Below, piece by piece: positions 16,926 through 25,555 of a DNA stretch of 64,000 nucleotides (position 1 is the stretch's first letter; the number at the start of each line of letters is the position of its first letter). The stretch is taken from positions 84,640 to 148,639 of the forward strand of contig JAIOAU010000006.1 in the NCBI GenBank assembly GCA_019873655.1. The letters run 5' to 3'. A program made the position numbers and the translations under genes. Under the pieces are notes generated by a model. That model ran no database searches, had not been told where the DNA came from, and saw only the letters and a list, made by a program, of their open reading frames with translations. Source of the DNA: Chloroflexota bacterium (lineage in GTDB: Bacteria; Chloroflexota; Anaerolineae; Anaerolineales; Villigracilaceae).

Positions 16926-18130
16926 GGATGTTCCAAAAGCGCCGCTAATCGTTCGATGATGGCCTCGGCGACTTCGGTCTTGTTCATCAGCGGCAGGGCC
17001 TCGCTCCGGCCGTCGGCGTAGAGGAGGGTGACGCGGTTGGTGTCCACGCCGAAGCCGGCGTCGGGGGCGGAGATGTCGTTGGCGGCGATGAGGTCGAGTT
17101 TTTTGGCCTTCAGTTTGGCGGCGGCGTTTTCGAGCAGGTCGCGCGTCTCGGCGGCGAAGCCCACCACGCAGCGCGGCCGGGAGTCCGAGTCGGCCAGGGC
17201 GGCGAGGATGTCGGGGGCGGCGTCGAGTTCGACCTGGGGAATGCCGTCGCGCTTCTTGAGTTTTTCGCCGGCGACCGATTTGGGGCGGAAGTCGGCCACC
17301 GCGGCGGCCATCAGGAGGGCGTCGGCTCCGGCGCACTCGGCCAGGACGGCGTTCAGCATCTGTTCGGCGGTGTGCACCTGGCGCAGGTCCGCGCCGACGG
17401 GCGGGGTCAGGCCGGTGGGTGTGCTGATGAGGACGACCTCCGCGCCGGCGTCGAGGGCGGCCTGGGCGAGGGCGTAGCCCTGCTTGCCCGACGAGCGGTT
17501 GGTCAGCACCCGCACGGGGTCGAGCGGTTCCTGCGTGCCGCCGGCTGTGACGACGATTTTCCTGCCCGCCAGACGGCCGTTTTTCCCCAACACCAGGCGG
17601 ATGTGGCCGTACAGTTCGACCGGTTCGAGCAGCCGTCCGCGCCCGACCAGGCCGGAGGCCATGCGGCCCTCGCCCGGCCCGGCGAAGAAGAGGCCGCGTT
17701 CGCGCAGGATGCGCACGTTTTCCTGGGTGGCGGGGTGTTCGTACATGCCGGCGTCCATGGCCGGGGCGAGGAGGATTGGGCAGCGGGCGGCCAGGGCGGT
17801 GATGGTGAGCAGGTTGTCGGCCGCGCCGTGGGCCAGTTTGGCCAGGGTGTTGGCGGTGCAGGGGGCGATGACCAGCAGGTCGGCGGTGTGGCCCAGGCCG
17901 ACGTGCAGGACATGCGCCTCGCCGCCCCACAGGTCGGCGTCGGTGAAGGCCTTGCGGCCGGTGACCGATTGGAAGGTGAGCGGGGTGATGAATTTCTCGG
18001 CGGCCGGAGTCAGGATCACGTCCACCCGCGCCCCGGCTTGGGTCAGACGGGAGGCCAAGTCGGCGGCCTTGTAGGCGGCGATCGAACCGGTCACGCCGAG
18101 GAGGATATGTTTGTCAGACAAAATGGACAT
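16922..18130 (-). CDS. coaBC: bifunctional phosphopantothenoylcysteine decarboxylase / phosphopantothenate-cysteine ligase
   Basis: 402 residues. Carries out two steps of coenzyme A synthesis. N-terminal CoaC flavoprotein (GVTGSIAAYKAADL near residue 13, HVLHVGLGHTADLLVIAPCTANTLAK, and PAMDAGMYEHPA, a variant of the PAMN motif). C-terminal CoaB (VVTAGGTQEPLDPVRVLTNRSSGKQG near 195, AAAVADFRP near 275 and the KLKKRDG loop). TATAAT (18139-18144 on the other strand) lies 8 nt before the ATG. Confidence 0.95.
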   Translation of the reverse strand: MSILSDKHILLGVTGSIAAYKAADLASRLTQAGARVDVILTPAAEKFITPLTFQSVTGRKAFTDADLWGGEAHVLHVGLGHTADLLVIAPCTANTLAKLAHGAADNLLTITALAARCPILLAPAMDAGMYEHPATQENVRILRERGLFFAGPGEGRMASGLVGRGRLLEPVELYGHIRLVLGKNGRLAGRKIVVTAGGTQEPLDPVRVLTNRSSGKQGYALAQAALDAGAEVVLISTPTGLTPPVGADLRQVHTAEQMLNAVLAECAGADALLMAAAVADFRPKSVAGEKLKKRDGIPQVELDAAPDILAALADSDSRPRCVVGFAAETRDLLENAAAKLKAKKLDLIAANDISAPDAGFGVDTNRVTLLYADGRSEALPLMNKTEVAEAIIERLAALLEHP

Positions 18131-18221
18131 ATACCTTGATTATATATTAAAACCGCCCAGTGCATTGCCGGAACGAGGAGACCAGCCCTGCTTGCTGTCG
18201 AGCGTATCCAGAAAACCCAGA

Positions 18222-18267
18222 GCATCGAATTGCACGAGTCTTTCGTACCATTCGTGCAATTCGATGC
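18222..18267 (-). terminator. Nudix gene terminator hairpin
   Basis: GCATCGAATTGCACGA (18222-18237) pairs perfectly with TCGTGCAATTCGATGC (18252-18267). It lies just after the Nudix stop and before the coaBC promoter. Confidence 0.7.
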
Positions 18268-18282
18268 AGAAAAAGCCACTGA

Positions 18283-18738
18283 TCAGTGAAAAACCACCTC
18301 GTGGCTCTTCATCTCATCCCCCTCATAGACGAATCGGGCCGAGAAAAAGCGTTCTCCCGCCAGCCAGGGGAAGAAGATATGGTCGCTCGGCCAGAGCGGC
18401 AGCCGGTCCAGTTCGTTATCCGGCACCCAGCGCAACTCGCCTTCCGGGGAATCGCGCAATTGGCCCTGGAATTCCGTCGCCGTGAAGACAAAGACGTACC
18501 AGTCATTCCCCTTGAAATTCGGGAACATCAACAGGCCGCGCAGCCGCGGGGCGTGGATTTCCAGACCGCTCTCCTCGCGCACTTCGCGAATCACACACGC
18601 CTCCGGGCTTTCGCCCGGCTCGAACTTGCCGCCCAGCCCGTTCCACTTGCCGGCGTGGATGTCGCCGGCTTTGCGGTTGCGGTGAATCATCAGGGTCTTG
18701 CCCTGGTGTTTGAGGTAGCACAAAGTCGCCAGAATCAT
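18283..18738 (-). CDS. Nudix hydrolase (MutT/8-oxo-dGTP type)
   Basis: 151 residues. The Nudix box GX5EX7REUXEEXGU is complete (from GGKFEPGES to REVREESGLEI, about residues 36-61). It hydrolyses nucleoside diphosphate-X compounds, and the opening MILATLCYLKHQGKTLMIHRN resembles 8-oxo-dGTP diphosphatases. The substrate needs an assay. It is followed by a perfect hairpin. It lies 15 nt after the esterase gene on the same strand and may belong to that operon. Confidence 0.88.
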   Translation of the reverse strand: MILATLCYLKHQGKTLMIHRNRKAGDIHAGKWNGLGGKFEPGESPEACVIREVREESGLEIHAPRLRGLLMFPNFKGNDWYVFVFTATEFQGQLRDSPEGELRWVPDNELDRLPLWPSDHIFFPWLAGERFFSARFVYEGDEMKSHEVVFH

Positions 18739-18753
18739 CGGAGGACGGCGCTT

Positions 18754-19809
18754 TCAGCCGAACAGGGTCGCCAGCGCCTCGCCCAGCACGTTGCGCCAGG
18801 TGGTGTAATTGTGCGCCCCGCCGGTCTCCACATAGGTCAGAGAGTAGCCCTTTTCCTTCAGCAGCGCCGCCATGCGGCGGTTGGCCGGGTACAAGAAGTC
18901 CATCCGGCCGACGTCCAGCCAGAGTCGGACCGGCGGAGGCGGCAGGCAGCGCGCCATCTGGACGACGACCGTCTCGCAGTCGCCCAGTTCGAAGGCCCCG
19001 GCTTGACTGATGGCCTGGCCGAAAATGTGCGGCAGGCGCAGGGCAGTGTAGACGGCCATCAGCCCGCCCATCGAAGCGCCCAGGATGCCGTACGCGCCGG
19101 GCTGGCGGGCCGGGTCGATCAAACGCAACTGACTGCGGGCCAGCGGCAGGACGGCTTGCAGCAGGAAACCCAGGGTGGCGTCCGAGCAGGCGTACTCGAT
19201 CATCCGCGCCGGGCCGCCGTTTTGCACCAGGGCCAGGGCAATCGGGCGGATGCGCTTCTGGGCGATGAGGTTGTCCACGATGACGGCGATGCGGCCGCGG
19301 CGCAGGTAGTCGTGGCCGTCGTAGACCACGAGCAGCGGGACGGACGCGTCGGTCGGCGGGCGGTAGAGATAGACCAGGCGCTGCCGCCCGGCCGCCAGGT
19401 CATCGGTCGGGACCTCGTGGCGGGTGACTGCGCCGCGCGCGACGGCCGGGCCGCGGCGGGTCAGCGGGCTGGGCGCGGCAGCGGGCATGTAGAAGTAATG
19501 GTTGTACTGGCCGACGCCGTTCCAGATGCGGCGCGGGTTGAACGGGTCTCGCACCCGCTGGCCGGTCTGCGGGTCGAAGAAGGCGTACTCCAGGTAGGCG
19601 TCGGGGGGCAGAGGCAGGCGCAGGGCGTGGAGGCCGTCGGCCAGGCGGCGCAGGGGACGCGGGTTTTCCTCCCAGCCGTGCAGGTCAGAGAGGAGATGCG
19701 GCGCGGTCTCGCCTTTCCAGACGAAGACGGCGGCGTCCGCCTCGATGACCGGATTGCCGCCCTCCTCCAGCCGCGCCAGCAGGCGGGCGGGATCGAGACG
19801 TTTACTCAT
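18754..19809 (-). CDS. alpha/beta-hydrolase of the enterochelin-esterase type
   Basis: 351 residues. An N-terminal early-set/CBM48-like domain (VFVWKGETAPHLLSDLHGW, about residues 25-110) precedes an esterase D-type hydrolase domain. The nucleophile elbow GASMGG is near residue 244, a plausible acid residue is in VGRMDFLYP near 308, and the His is in GGAHNYTTW near 334. These are the features of enterochelin esterase-like proteins; here there is no siderophore gene nearby, so a general carboxylesterase role is as likely. It overlaps the YciI-like gene by 8 bp, in an operon 20101-phosphoesterase, YciI, esterase, Nudix. Confidence 0.8.
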   Translation of the reverse strand: MSKRLDPARLLARLEEGGNPVIEADAAVFVWKGETAPHLLSDLHGWEENPRPLRRLADGLHALRLPLPPDAYLEYAFFDPQTGQRVRDPFNPRRIWNGVGQYNHYFYMPAAAPSPLTRRGPAVARGAVTRHEVPTDDLAAGRQRLVYLYRPPTDASVPLLVVYDGHDYLRRGRIAVIVDNLIAQKRIRPIALALVQNGGPARMIEYACSDATLGFLLQAVLPLARSQLRLIDPARQPGAYGILGASMGGLMAVYTALRLPHIFGQAISQAGAFELGDCETVVVQMARCLPPPPVRLWLDVGRMDFLYPANRRMAALLKEKGYSLTYVETGGAHNYTTWRNVLGEALATLFG

Positions 19810-20101
19810 CGTTCCGCCCCCACAATGAGATGCGCAGCGGATGGAGTTCGGCGGCCATGACGTTCTCCCGGATGGAGGGGTCGGCGAACATGAACGCCTG
19901 CGCCGCCTCGTCGTTCTCGGCGCGGAAGACCACCAGACCGAAAGTGTCGTCCAGGCAGGGGCCGGCCAGCAGGACGCGCCCCTCGGCGGCGGCCTGCCGC
20001 AGGTAGGCGAGGTGTTCTTCCATGATGACGGATTCTTCGGGCGTGGGCTGCTCGAAGAATCCGTGACGGTAGGGATGAAGGAGGTAGAGGTATTCGGGCA
20101 T
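19802..20101 (-). CDS. YciI-like protein
   Basis: 99 residues. A small ferredoxin-like alpha/beta fold with family features HLAYLRQAAAEGRVLLAGPC and DPSIRENVMAAELHPLRI. YciI-type proteins have a conserved His-Asp pair and are thought to be enzymes, but the reaction is unknown. Start codon and the upstream stop overlap by 1 nt (TGATG), so translation is coupled to the phosphoesterase. Confidence 0.82.
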   Translation of the reverse strand: MPEYLYLLHPYRHGFFEQPTPEESVIMEEHLAYLRQAAAEGRVLLAGPCLDDTFGLVVFRAENDEAAQAFMFADPSIRENVMAAELHPLRISLWGRNDE

Positions 20102-21468
20102 CAGTCAGAAAAGGCTCCCGACCAGGTTTCGAAGTGCCGGCCGCCGCGCTCGCCGTCCTTGTAGAACGCCAGATAGGTCAGCACCTGATAGGGGACGAAT
20201 TTTTGTTCCTTCGGTTTGTAACGCGCCAGGTCGTAGTAGGTGTGCCAGGTGCCGGAGTTCAGGTACATCTGATTCGTCCGCTCAGCGCCGGTCGAGATGG
20301 AATCGAGCGGCACGACCTCGTGGTGGTGGGTGTGACCGTAGACCACGAAGCGCGCTTCGCGCTTCAGGAAGGCCTCTTCCCGCAGCGCAAAGCGGGTGAA
20401 GGAAATCTCGTTGCCCCACATTTTCTTGCGCAGCCAGACCACCAGTTCATCCAGCGTCTTGAAAGGAATGCGGTCGGTCACGGTGATGGCCAGTTGCAAG
20501 ACGTCGACCAGGTCTAATCTGAAGCGCCTGTCCGCCTGGCGCACGAGCGGCAGGTCCAGGAATTGCTTGCACAGGTCGTCCCAAATGGTCTTCAACTGCT
20601 CCTGGCGCTTGCGGCTGACGTGGTTCTGCCGCAACTGGCCGCTGATCCACAGCGGGACGGCCAGCGCCGGGCGGACGTTGACCAGTTCGCGCAGGCTGTC
20701 CACGATGCCGGGCGGGAGGTCGGCGCCCATCTGTTTCTCGACTTCGAGCGGGAAGCGGTTGAAGACCTCCACCCCCAGGGCGTCGCCCAGGCTGGCGGCG
20801 TCGCGGCCCTTTTCTTTGAAGTAGTTGAAGGGGTCGTAGAGGTCGCCGTGTTGGGCGTAGATTTCGTATTCGTCCAGCAGGGCCTGAACCTCGGCGGATT
20901 CGCGCGCCTCGTGCGGAAACGGCCCCGGCGGGTTGGACAGTCCAAACGCCTGCCGGATTTTCTTGCGGATGCCTTCGAAGGCCGAGCCGGGGAGGTGGTA
21001 GTACCAGTCGTGATTGCCGAGCAGGTAGAAGATGCGCACCGGAACCATCACCTGCTCGCGGGTCTTCAGCGCCGGCTCTCCTTTGCGGGTGGGAGGCGTC
21101 AACCCCAGGCCGTTTTGCGTCAGATCGCGCAACAGGGCCAGGCTGCCGGCGTTGTTTTCCAGAATCGCCTCGGTGATGGAATCGAGGACTCTGGCGTATG
21201 CCGGGTCGCGGACATCGGACCAGGGGCGGATCTCGTGCGGCTGGCCATTCTTGTCTTGAATCCACAAGGTGGAATGCAGCGTTTCGAGCACGTCGCCCAG
21301 GAGGACGATGTCGATGCTTTCGATGGGCCGATAATGTCCGTCTTTGCGCCAGGAAGCGTTGAAGGCCATCTCTTCGAGGCGGTCGATGAACAATTCGAAG
21401 GCTGCCTGCGAGACCGGCTTGGCGCAGGTGCCGTCGGCCAGGTGAATGTCGCTCAAGATGATCAGCAT
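20101..21468 (-). CDS. large metallophosphoesterase
   Basis: 455 residues. Calcineurin-like motifs: SDIHLADG at residues 6-13, GDVLETL near 58, GNHDWYYH near 151 and YGHTHHHE near 385. The region between the third and fourth motifs is expanded (more than 200 residues) and rich in helices, which distinguishes it from YfcE-type enzymes. Substrate unknown. TATAAT (ATTATA 21495-21500) and GAGGAGGC precede the start. Confidence 0.8.
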   Translation of the reverse strand: MLIILSDIHLADGTCAKPVSQAAFELFIDRLEEMAFNASWRKDGHYRPIESIDIVLLGDVLETLHSTLWIQDKNGQPHEIRPWSDVRDPAYARVLDSITEAILENNAGSLALLRDLTQNGLGLTPPTRKGEPALKTREQVMVPVRIFYLLGNHDWYYHLPGSAFEGIRKKIRQAFGLSNPPGPFPHEARESAEVQALLDEYEIYAQHGDLYDPFNYFKEKGRDAASLGDALGVEVFNRFPLEVEKQMGADLPPGIVDSLRELVNVRPALAVPLWISGQLRQNHVSRKRQEQLKTIWDDLCKQFLDLPLVRQADRRFRLDLVDVLQLAITVTDRIPFKTLDELVVWLRKKMWGNEISFTRFALREEAFLKREARFVVYGHTHHHEVVPLDSISTGAERTNQMYLNSGTWHTYYDLARYKPKEQKFVPYQVLTYLAFYKDGERGGRHFETWSGAFSD

Positions 21469-21632
21469 ATCTTGCCTCCTCTGTCTGCAGGTTTATTATA
21501 GCCTGAACGACGGTAAGATAGGATGGTCAAATCTTCGACCCTTGAGTATCATTGAGGCCGGTCGGGTCAATCCGGTCAGGCGGTGATCCTTTTTCTGGCC
21601 CGAACCCTTCTAGAATCTGTCGGGAGGTTGGA

Positions 21633-22409
21633 ATGGATTTTTCTCCTCTTGGAGGACGCAAGCGCGTCCTTGTGTTTGCCCTGCTGGGGGGCATTTTGCT
21701 CCTGGCCGGTTCGGTCTTTGGGGTGGACTGGACCAATTATTTCCTCGGAACACAAGCGCTCTATCCGGCGATTGGCAAGCCGCTCATCACCCTGCTGGCG
21801 ATGACTCTGGCGCTGCTCATCGGTCGGAATCGGCTGAGCGACCGCGACTGGGGGCTGCTCCTGGCTGCCTTCGCCTGTATGCTGCCGACCGACATTCTGA
21901 TGAGCGTGGTGGCCGTCAGCCCGCAGGTCGGGGTGGGTTCGGCGGTGTTCATGGTCGGCGGCGTGCTTTCGATCCTGGCGCATCTCTTTCTCATCCTGCG
22001 GCTGGTGGGTTACGGCGCGCCGGGCTGGAAGAAGGGAGAGAGCGTGGGGTCGAATCTCTGGCTGCCGTTGGCCATCTTCGGCCTGGCGGCGCTCCTTCTG
22101 GCCGGGTTGTGGCCGCATATCGTGCGCGTCGGCCACGCGGCGATTGCCCCGGCCTACACGACGTTCTTCTGCACCACCCTGTGGCTGGCCGCCGAGACCG
22201 TCCGCCGCCGATTGCTGCCGCGCCCGAACGCCTGGATGGCGGCCGTCGCCGCCGCCTGTTGGTTCGCCACCGAAATCACCGGCGAAATCTACAACCTCGG
22301 GCTGGGCGACCTCTCCGAGGTCATGTTCCGCATCGTTTGGGTCTTCTACGGGACGAATGTCGTCCTGTGGGCGCTGAGCGGCTATCGGTGGGAGTCGGCT
22401 TCGGCGTGA
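21633..22409 (+). CDS. polytopic membrane protein, YhhN/TMEM86-like
   Basis: 258 residues from the ATG at 21633, with GGGAGGTTGG upstream. About seven hydrophobic helices. The pattern YPAIGKPLITLLAM followed by LPTDILMSV and a later FMVGGVLSILAHLFLI resembles YhhN-family lysoplasmalogenases (conserved KP and GD-type acidic residue), but similarity is partial and the C-terminal region departs. The function is therefore tentative. The 160-bp gap upstream contains the divergent phosphoesterase promoter and a possible TAGAAT at 21611. Confidence 0.5.
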   Translation: MDFSPLGGRKRVLVFALLGGILLLAGSVFGVDWTNYFLGTQALYPAIGKPLITLLAMTLALLIGRNRLSDRDWGLLLAAFACMLPTDILMSVVAVSPQVGVGSAVFMVGGVLSILAHLFLILRLVGYGAPGWKKGESVGSNLWLPLAIFGLAALLLAGLWPHIVRVGHAAIAPAYTTFFCTTLWLAAETVRRRLLPRPNAWMAAVAAACWFATEITGEIYNLGLGDLSEVMFRIVWVFYGTNVVLWALSGYRWESASA

Positions 22410-22418
22410 GCGTCCTCT

Positions 22419-22434
22419 GCGCCCAGCGGGGCGC
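22419..22434. terminator. short hairpin between convergent genes
   Basis: GCGCCC and GGGCGC with a 4-nt loop, between the YhhN-like and desaturase stops. No T-run; weak. Confidence 0.3.
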
Positions 22435-22442
22435 GGAAAGTC

Positions 22443-23471
22443 TCAGAGAGCGGGGGAGGCCGGCGCGGCGTAGCGCTTGAGCGCCTCCCAGCCGACCAGT
22501 TTTTTCTGTTCCTCGTCGTAGAGCCGCAGGCGCAAACTCTTCAAACTGGAGCGCAGGGTCAGGGTGGGCGGGTTTTGCAGCAACGGGTTCTCGCGGAAAC
22601 ATGCTTCCAGTTTGTAGTTGGGAATGCGGGCGCTCAAGTGGTGGATGTGATGGAAGCCGATGTTGCCGGTGAACCATTGCAGGACTTTGGGCAGTTTGAA
22701 GTACGAACAGCCCTTCAGCCCGGCCTCGAAGAAGTCCCATTTCTCGTGCCGTTCCCAGTAGACGTTCTCGAACTGGTGCTGCATGTAGAAGAGCCAGACG
22801 CCGACGGCCGTTCCCAGCCATAAGACGGGGATTTGCACCATCAGATAGGCCTTCCAGCCCACCAGCCAGATGAGGCCGCCGATCAGGACAACCAGCGCCA
22901 GGTTGGTCCACCACACGCTGGCCCTTTCGCGCTTGCCGGTCCCGCGCCCGTAAAAGCGCTGCACGATGGCAAAGACGATCGGCGCGCCGATGATGAACAT
23001 GTTGAAGGGATTGCGCATCAGGCGGTAGGCGAGTTTGCGCCACCAGGGCGCTTGCAGGTATTCCTGAACGGTCATCGTGTACACATCGCCGACGCCGCGC
23101 CGGTCGAGGTCGCCGGCGGTGGCGTGGTGGATGGCGTGGTCGCGCCACCAGCGCGCCCAGGGGGTGAAGGTCAGGATGCCGGTGATGACGCCGACGACGT
23201 CATTGGCTTTGCGGGAGGGGAAGAACGAGCCGTGACCGCAATCGTGGAAGATGATGAACGTCCGCACCATGAAGCCAGCGGTGGGGATGGCCAGCAGCAG
23301 CGTCAGCCAGTAGGAAACCTTCAGGCTGAGGAACATCAGCGCCCAGAGAGCAAAGTACGGGACCAGGGTGTTGATCAGTTGCCAGACAGCGCGGCGGGCG
23401 TCGGCGGTTTGATAAGGGGCGAGAATCTTTCGCAAAACGGTTTTGGGGTCTTCTAGCACAGAACTATCCAT
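22443..23471 (-). CDS. fatty acid desaturase
   Basis: 342 residues from the ATG at 23471, preceded by GGAAGGAGGCG (an in-frame ATG at 23486 lies before the ribosome site). Membrane di-iron enzyme: histidine box 1 HDCGH (near residue 85), box 2 HAIHH (near 121) and box 3 HIHH (near 270), between four hydrophobic helices. It introduces double bonds in acyl chains and so adjusts membrane fluidity; it needs oxygen, so the organism at least tolerates air. Some relatives act on other lipids such as carotenoids. Confidence 0.88.
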   Translation of the reverse strand: MDSSVLEDPKTVLRKILAPYQTADARRAVWQLINTLVPYFALWALMFLSLKVSYWLTLLLAIPTAGFMVRTFIIFHDCGHGSFFPSRKANDVVGVITGILTFTPWARWWRDHAIHHATAGDLDRRGVGDVYTMTVQEYLQAPWWRKLAYRLMRNPFNMFIIGAPIVFAIVQRFYGRGTGKRERASVWWTNLALVVLIGGLIWLVGWKAYLMVQIPVLWLGTAVGVWLFYMQHQFENVYWERHEKWDFFEAGLKGCSYFKLPKVLQWFTGNIGFHHIHHLSARIPNYKLEACFRENPLLQNPPTLTLRSSLKSLRLRLYDEEQKKLVGWEALKRYAAPASPAL

Positions 23472-23613
23472 AACGCCTCCTTCCAAAAATATTCTACAAC
23501 AAAGCGGCCGGGGCAGGTGATTTTTTGCGGCTTGGGTCGCATCGAATGGCGGGATTTTACGAAAAAGTTTGTATCCTTCGCGAACTGGTTTGGAGAGATT
23601 TCTCCGAAAAGAC

Positions 23614-23685
23614 TTGACTTTCCTGGCAAAAGGGTGTATTATTACTCTGTATTATAGAGTTCTCTAAAATATATATTACTCTAAA
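23614..23685 (+). promoter_or_regulatory. promoter and operator-like repeats of the ABC operon
   Basis: TTGACT (23614-23619), 17-nt spacer, TATTAT (23637-23642). Downstream lie overlapping inverted repeats: ACTCT-N7-AGAGT and TAGAG-TT-CTCTA, then ATTACTCTAAAG, all between the -10 and the ribosome site. The region is AT-rich. They are plausible binding sites for the winged-helix regulator encoded in the same operon. Confidence 0.65.
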
Positions 23686-23696
23686 GGAGATAGTGA

Positions 23697-24266
23697 ATGA
23701 ACATCACTCCCGATGAAGCCCAACAAGCCCTGGCCGCCATCCAAACCATGGCGCAGAAGACCCGCCGGGCGCTCTCCAGCAGCGGCGCGTATCTCTTCCT
23801 GATTGTCTGGGGCGCTGTCTGGCTGGTCGGATTCCTGGGCAATCAATTTCTGACCTCGCAACACGCAGGGTATCTCTGGTTCGGGCTGGACATCGTCGGC
23901 GCGCTGCTCTCCTGGTTCATCGGCGCGCGGATGGGACGGCGCGTCCGCAGCGCTGGCGGGAGCGTCTCGGGCAAACGCATTGCCTGGTTCTGGATTCTCT
24001 TGTTCCTGTATGTCGTGGCCCTGATCGGCGTCGCCTGGCCGGTGGATGTCAAACAGATTGCTGTATTCATTGTGCTCGTCATCATGCTCGGCTGGCTGGC
24101 GATGGGACTGTTGCTCTCGATCACCTCGATCCGCCTGACGCTGGCCATCACCGCCCTGACCCTCGTCGCTTACTTCGCCTTTCCGGCCTATTTTCACTTC
24201 ATCATGGCGTTTCTCGGCGGCGGCGGCATGATTGCCTTTGGAATTTACATTCGCAACAGGTGGTGA
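23697..24266 (+). CDS. membrane protein of the ABC/regulator operon
   Basis: 189 residues with six predicted membrane helices and a short N-terminal amphipathic part (ITPDEAQQALAAIQTM). AAGGAGATAG precedes the ATG. I do not recognise a named family. It is the first gene of an operon with a small regulator, an ABC ATPase and an ABC-2 permease, so it may act with the exporter or sense membrane stress. The regulator starts 4 nt after its stop. Confidence 0.7.
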   Translation: MNITPDEAQQALAAIQTMAQKTRRALSSSGAYLFLIVWGAVWLVGFLGNQFLTSQHAGYLWFGLDIVGALLSWFIGARMGRRVRSAGGSVSGKRIAWFWILLFLYVVALIGVAWPVDVKQIAVFIVLVIMLGWLAMGLLLSITSIRLTLAITALTLVAYFAFPAYFHFIMAFLGGGGMIAFGIYIRNRW

Positions 24267-24269
24267 GCC

Positions 24270-24563
24270 GTGGCCGAACTCAACGAGACTATTCACCAAC
24301 CCGTGCGGCTGCGCATCATGGCGGCCCTGGTCACCCTGGACCCCGGCCAGGAACTGGAATTCACCTACCTGCGCGACCTGCTCGAGGTCACCGACGGCAA
24401 CCTGGGCGCGCACCTGCGCAAACTGGAAGAGGCCGGCTATATCGCGGTCAACAAGACCTTCGTGGAACGCAAACCGCGCACCTATGTCTCGGCCACCCCG
24501 CTCGGACGTAAGGTGTTCCGGGAGCATGTGGCGGCGCTGGAGTCGATTCTGAAAAACAAGTGA
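24270..24563 (+). CDS. winged-helix transcriptional regulator (ArsR/MarR-like, HTH_34 type)
   Basis: 97 residues from GTG at 24270. A single winged-helix domain: LRIMAALVTL, FTYLRDLLEVTDGNLGAHLRKLEEAGYIAV (recognition helix) and KTFVERKPRTYVSATPLGRKVF (wing). This family of stand-alone regulators commonly controls adjacent membrane or ABC genes. The inverted repeats at the operon promoter are candidate operators, so autoregulation is likely. No metal-binding cysteines are seen. Confidence 0.85.
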   Translation: MAELNETIHQPVRLRIMAALVTLDPGQELEFTYLRDLLEVTDGNLGAHLRKLEEAGYIAVNKTFVERKPRTYVSATPLGRKVFREHVAALESILKNK

Positions 24564-24571
24564 GGGAAGAG

Positions 24572-25495
24572 ATGGAAACGATTGTGCAAGTGCAAGGACT
24601 TCGAAAAACCTATGGCGCGACCGTCGCCGTGGATGACATCTCGTTCGTCGTCCACGAGGGCGAAATCTTTGGCATGGTCGGGCCGAACGGGGCGGGCAAA
24701 ACCACCACCATCGAATGCCTGGAGGGCCTGCGCAAACCGGACGCCGGGACGGTGCGCGTCCTCGGCGTGGATCCCCAGCAGGAGGGCCAGACCCTGCGCC
24801 TGCGCGCCGGCATGCAGTTGCAGCAGTCCAACCTGCCCGACCGGATGAAGGTCTGGGAGGCGCTCGACCTGTACGCTTCGTTCTACCCCAAGCCGCTCGA
24901 CTGGCGCGACCTGCTCGTCCAACTCGGCCTGGAAGAAAAACGGAACACCCCCTTTGGGAAACTCTCCGGTGGACAGAAACAGCGCCTCTTCATCGCCCTG
25001 GCGCTCCTGCCCGACCCGCAACTGGTCTTCCTGGACGAACTGACCACCGGCCTCGACCCGCAGGCGCGCCGCGCCATCTGGGACCTGGTGCGCGACGTCC
25101 GCGCCCGCGGCAAGACGGTCATCCTGACCACCCACTTCATGGAAGAAGCCGAACGCCTGTGCGACCGCGTCGCCATCCTCGACCGCGGCAAGATCGTAGC
25201 GCTGGATACGCCGGAGGCTTTGATTCGCGCTTTGGGCGCGGAGGAGCGCGTCGTCTTCCACATCGAGGGGAATTTGCCCCCGGCGTTCGCCTCGGCTCTC
25301 TCGGAGGGGACGCGCCTCGAGGTCCAGGGCGAGCGGGCGACGGTGTACAGCCGCAACGGACGGCAGGTCCCGCTGGTGGTCGAGGTAGTCGGCCTCCTCT
25401 CGGCGCAGGGAATCCGATACCGGGACCTGCGCACCGAGCAGCCCAATCTGGAAGATGTCTTCCTGAGCCTGACGGGTCGGGAGATGAGGGATTGA
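24572..25495 (+). CDS. ABC transporter ATP-binding protein (ABC-2 type exporter)
   Basis: 307 residues from the ATG at 24572 (GAGGGAAGAG upstream; GTG at 24560 is an alternative). Walker A GPNGAGKTT near residue 39, Q-loop at QLQQSNLP, signature LSGGQKQR near 130, Walker B LVFLDELTTGLD near 150, and H-loop TTHFMEEAE. The C-terminal extension with an acylphosphatase-like regulatory domain is typical of drug or antibiotic exporters of the CcmA/DRA family. It works with the permease at 25556. Confidence 0.93.
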   Translation: METIVQVQGLRKTYGATVAVDDISFVVHEGEIFGMVGPNGAGKTTTIECLEGLRKPDAGTVRVLGVDPQQEGQTLRLRAGMQLQQSNLPDRMKVWEALDLYASFYPKPLDWRDLLVQLGLEEKRNTPFGKLSGGQKQRLFIALALLPDPQLVFLDELTTGLDPQARRAIWDLVRDVRARGKTVILTTHFMEEAERLCDRVAILDRGKIVALDTPEALIRALGAEERVVFHIEGNLPPAFASALSEGTRLEVQGERATVYSRNGRQVPLVVEVVGLLSAQGIRYRDLRTEQPNLEDVFLSLTGREMRD

Positions 25496-25510
25496 ATTTC
25501 TCGAAGGCCC

Positions 25511-25529
25511 CGTTTCTTTCGAGGAAACG
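25511..25529 (+). repeat. small hairpin of the CGTTTC/GAAACG family
   Basis: CGTTTC (25511-25516) and GAAACG (25524-25529), with CCCC before and AGTCC after, inside the ATPase-permease gap. It is a shorter relative of the hairpins at 8417 and 47341 and may tune expression of the permease. Confidence 0.45.
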
Positions 25530-25555
25530 AGTCCTTCTCAAGGAGAGATGCAAAG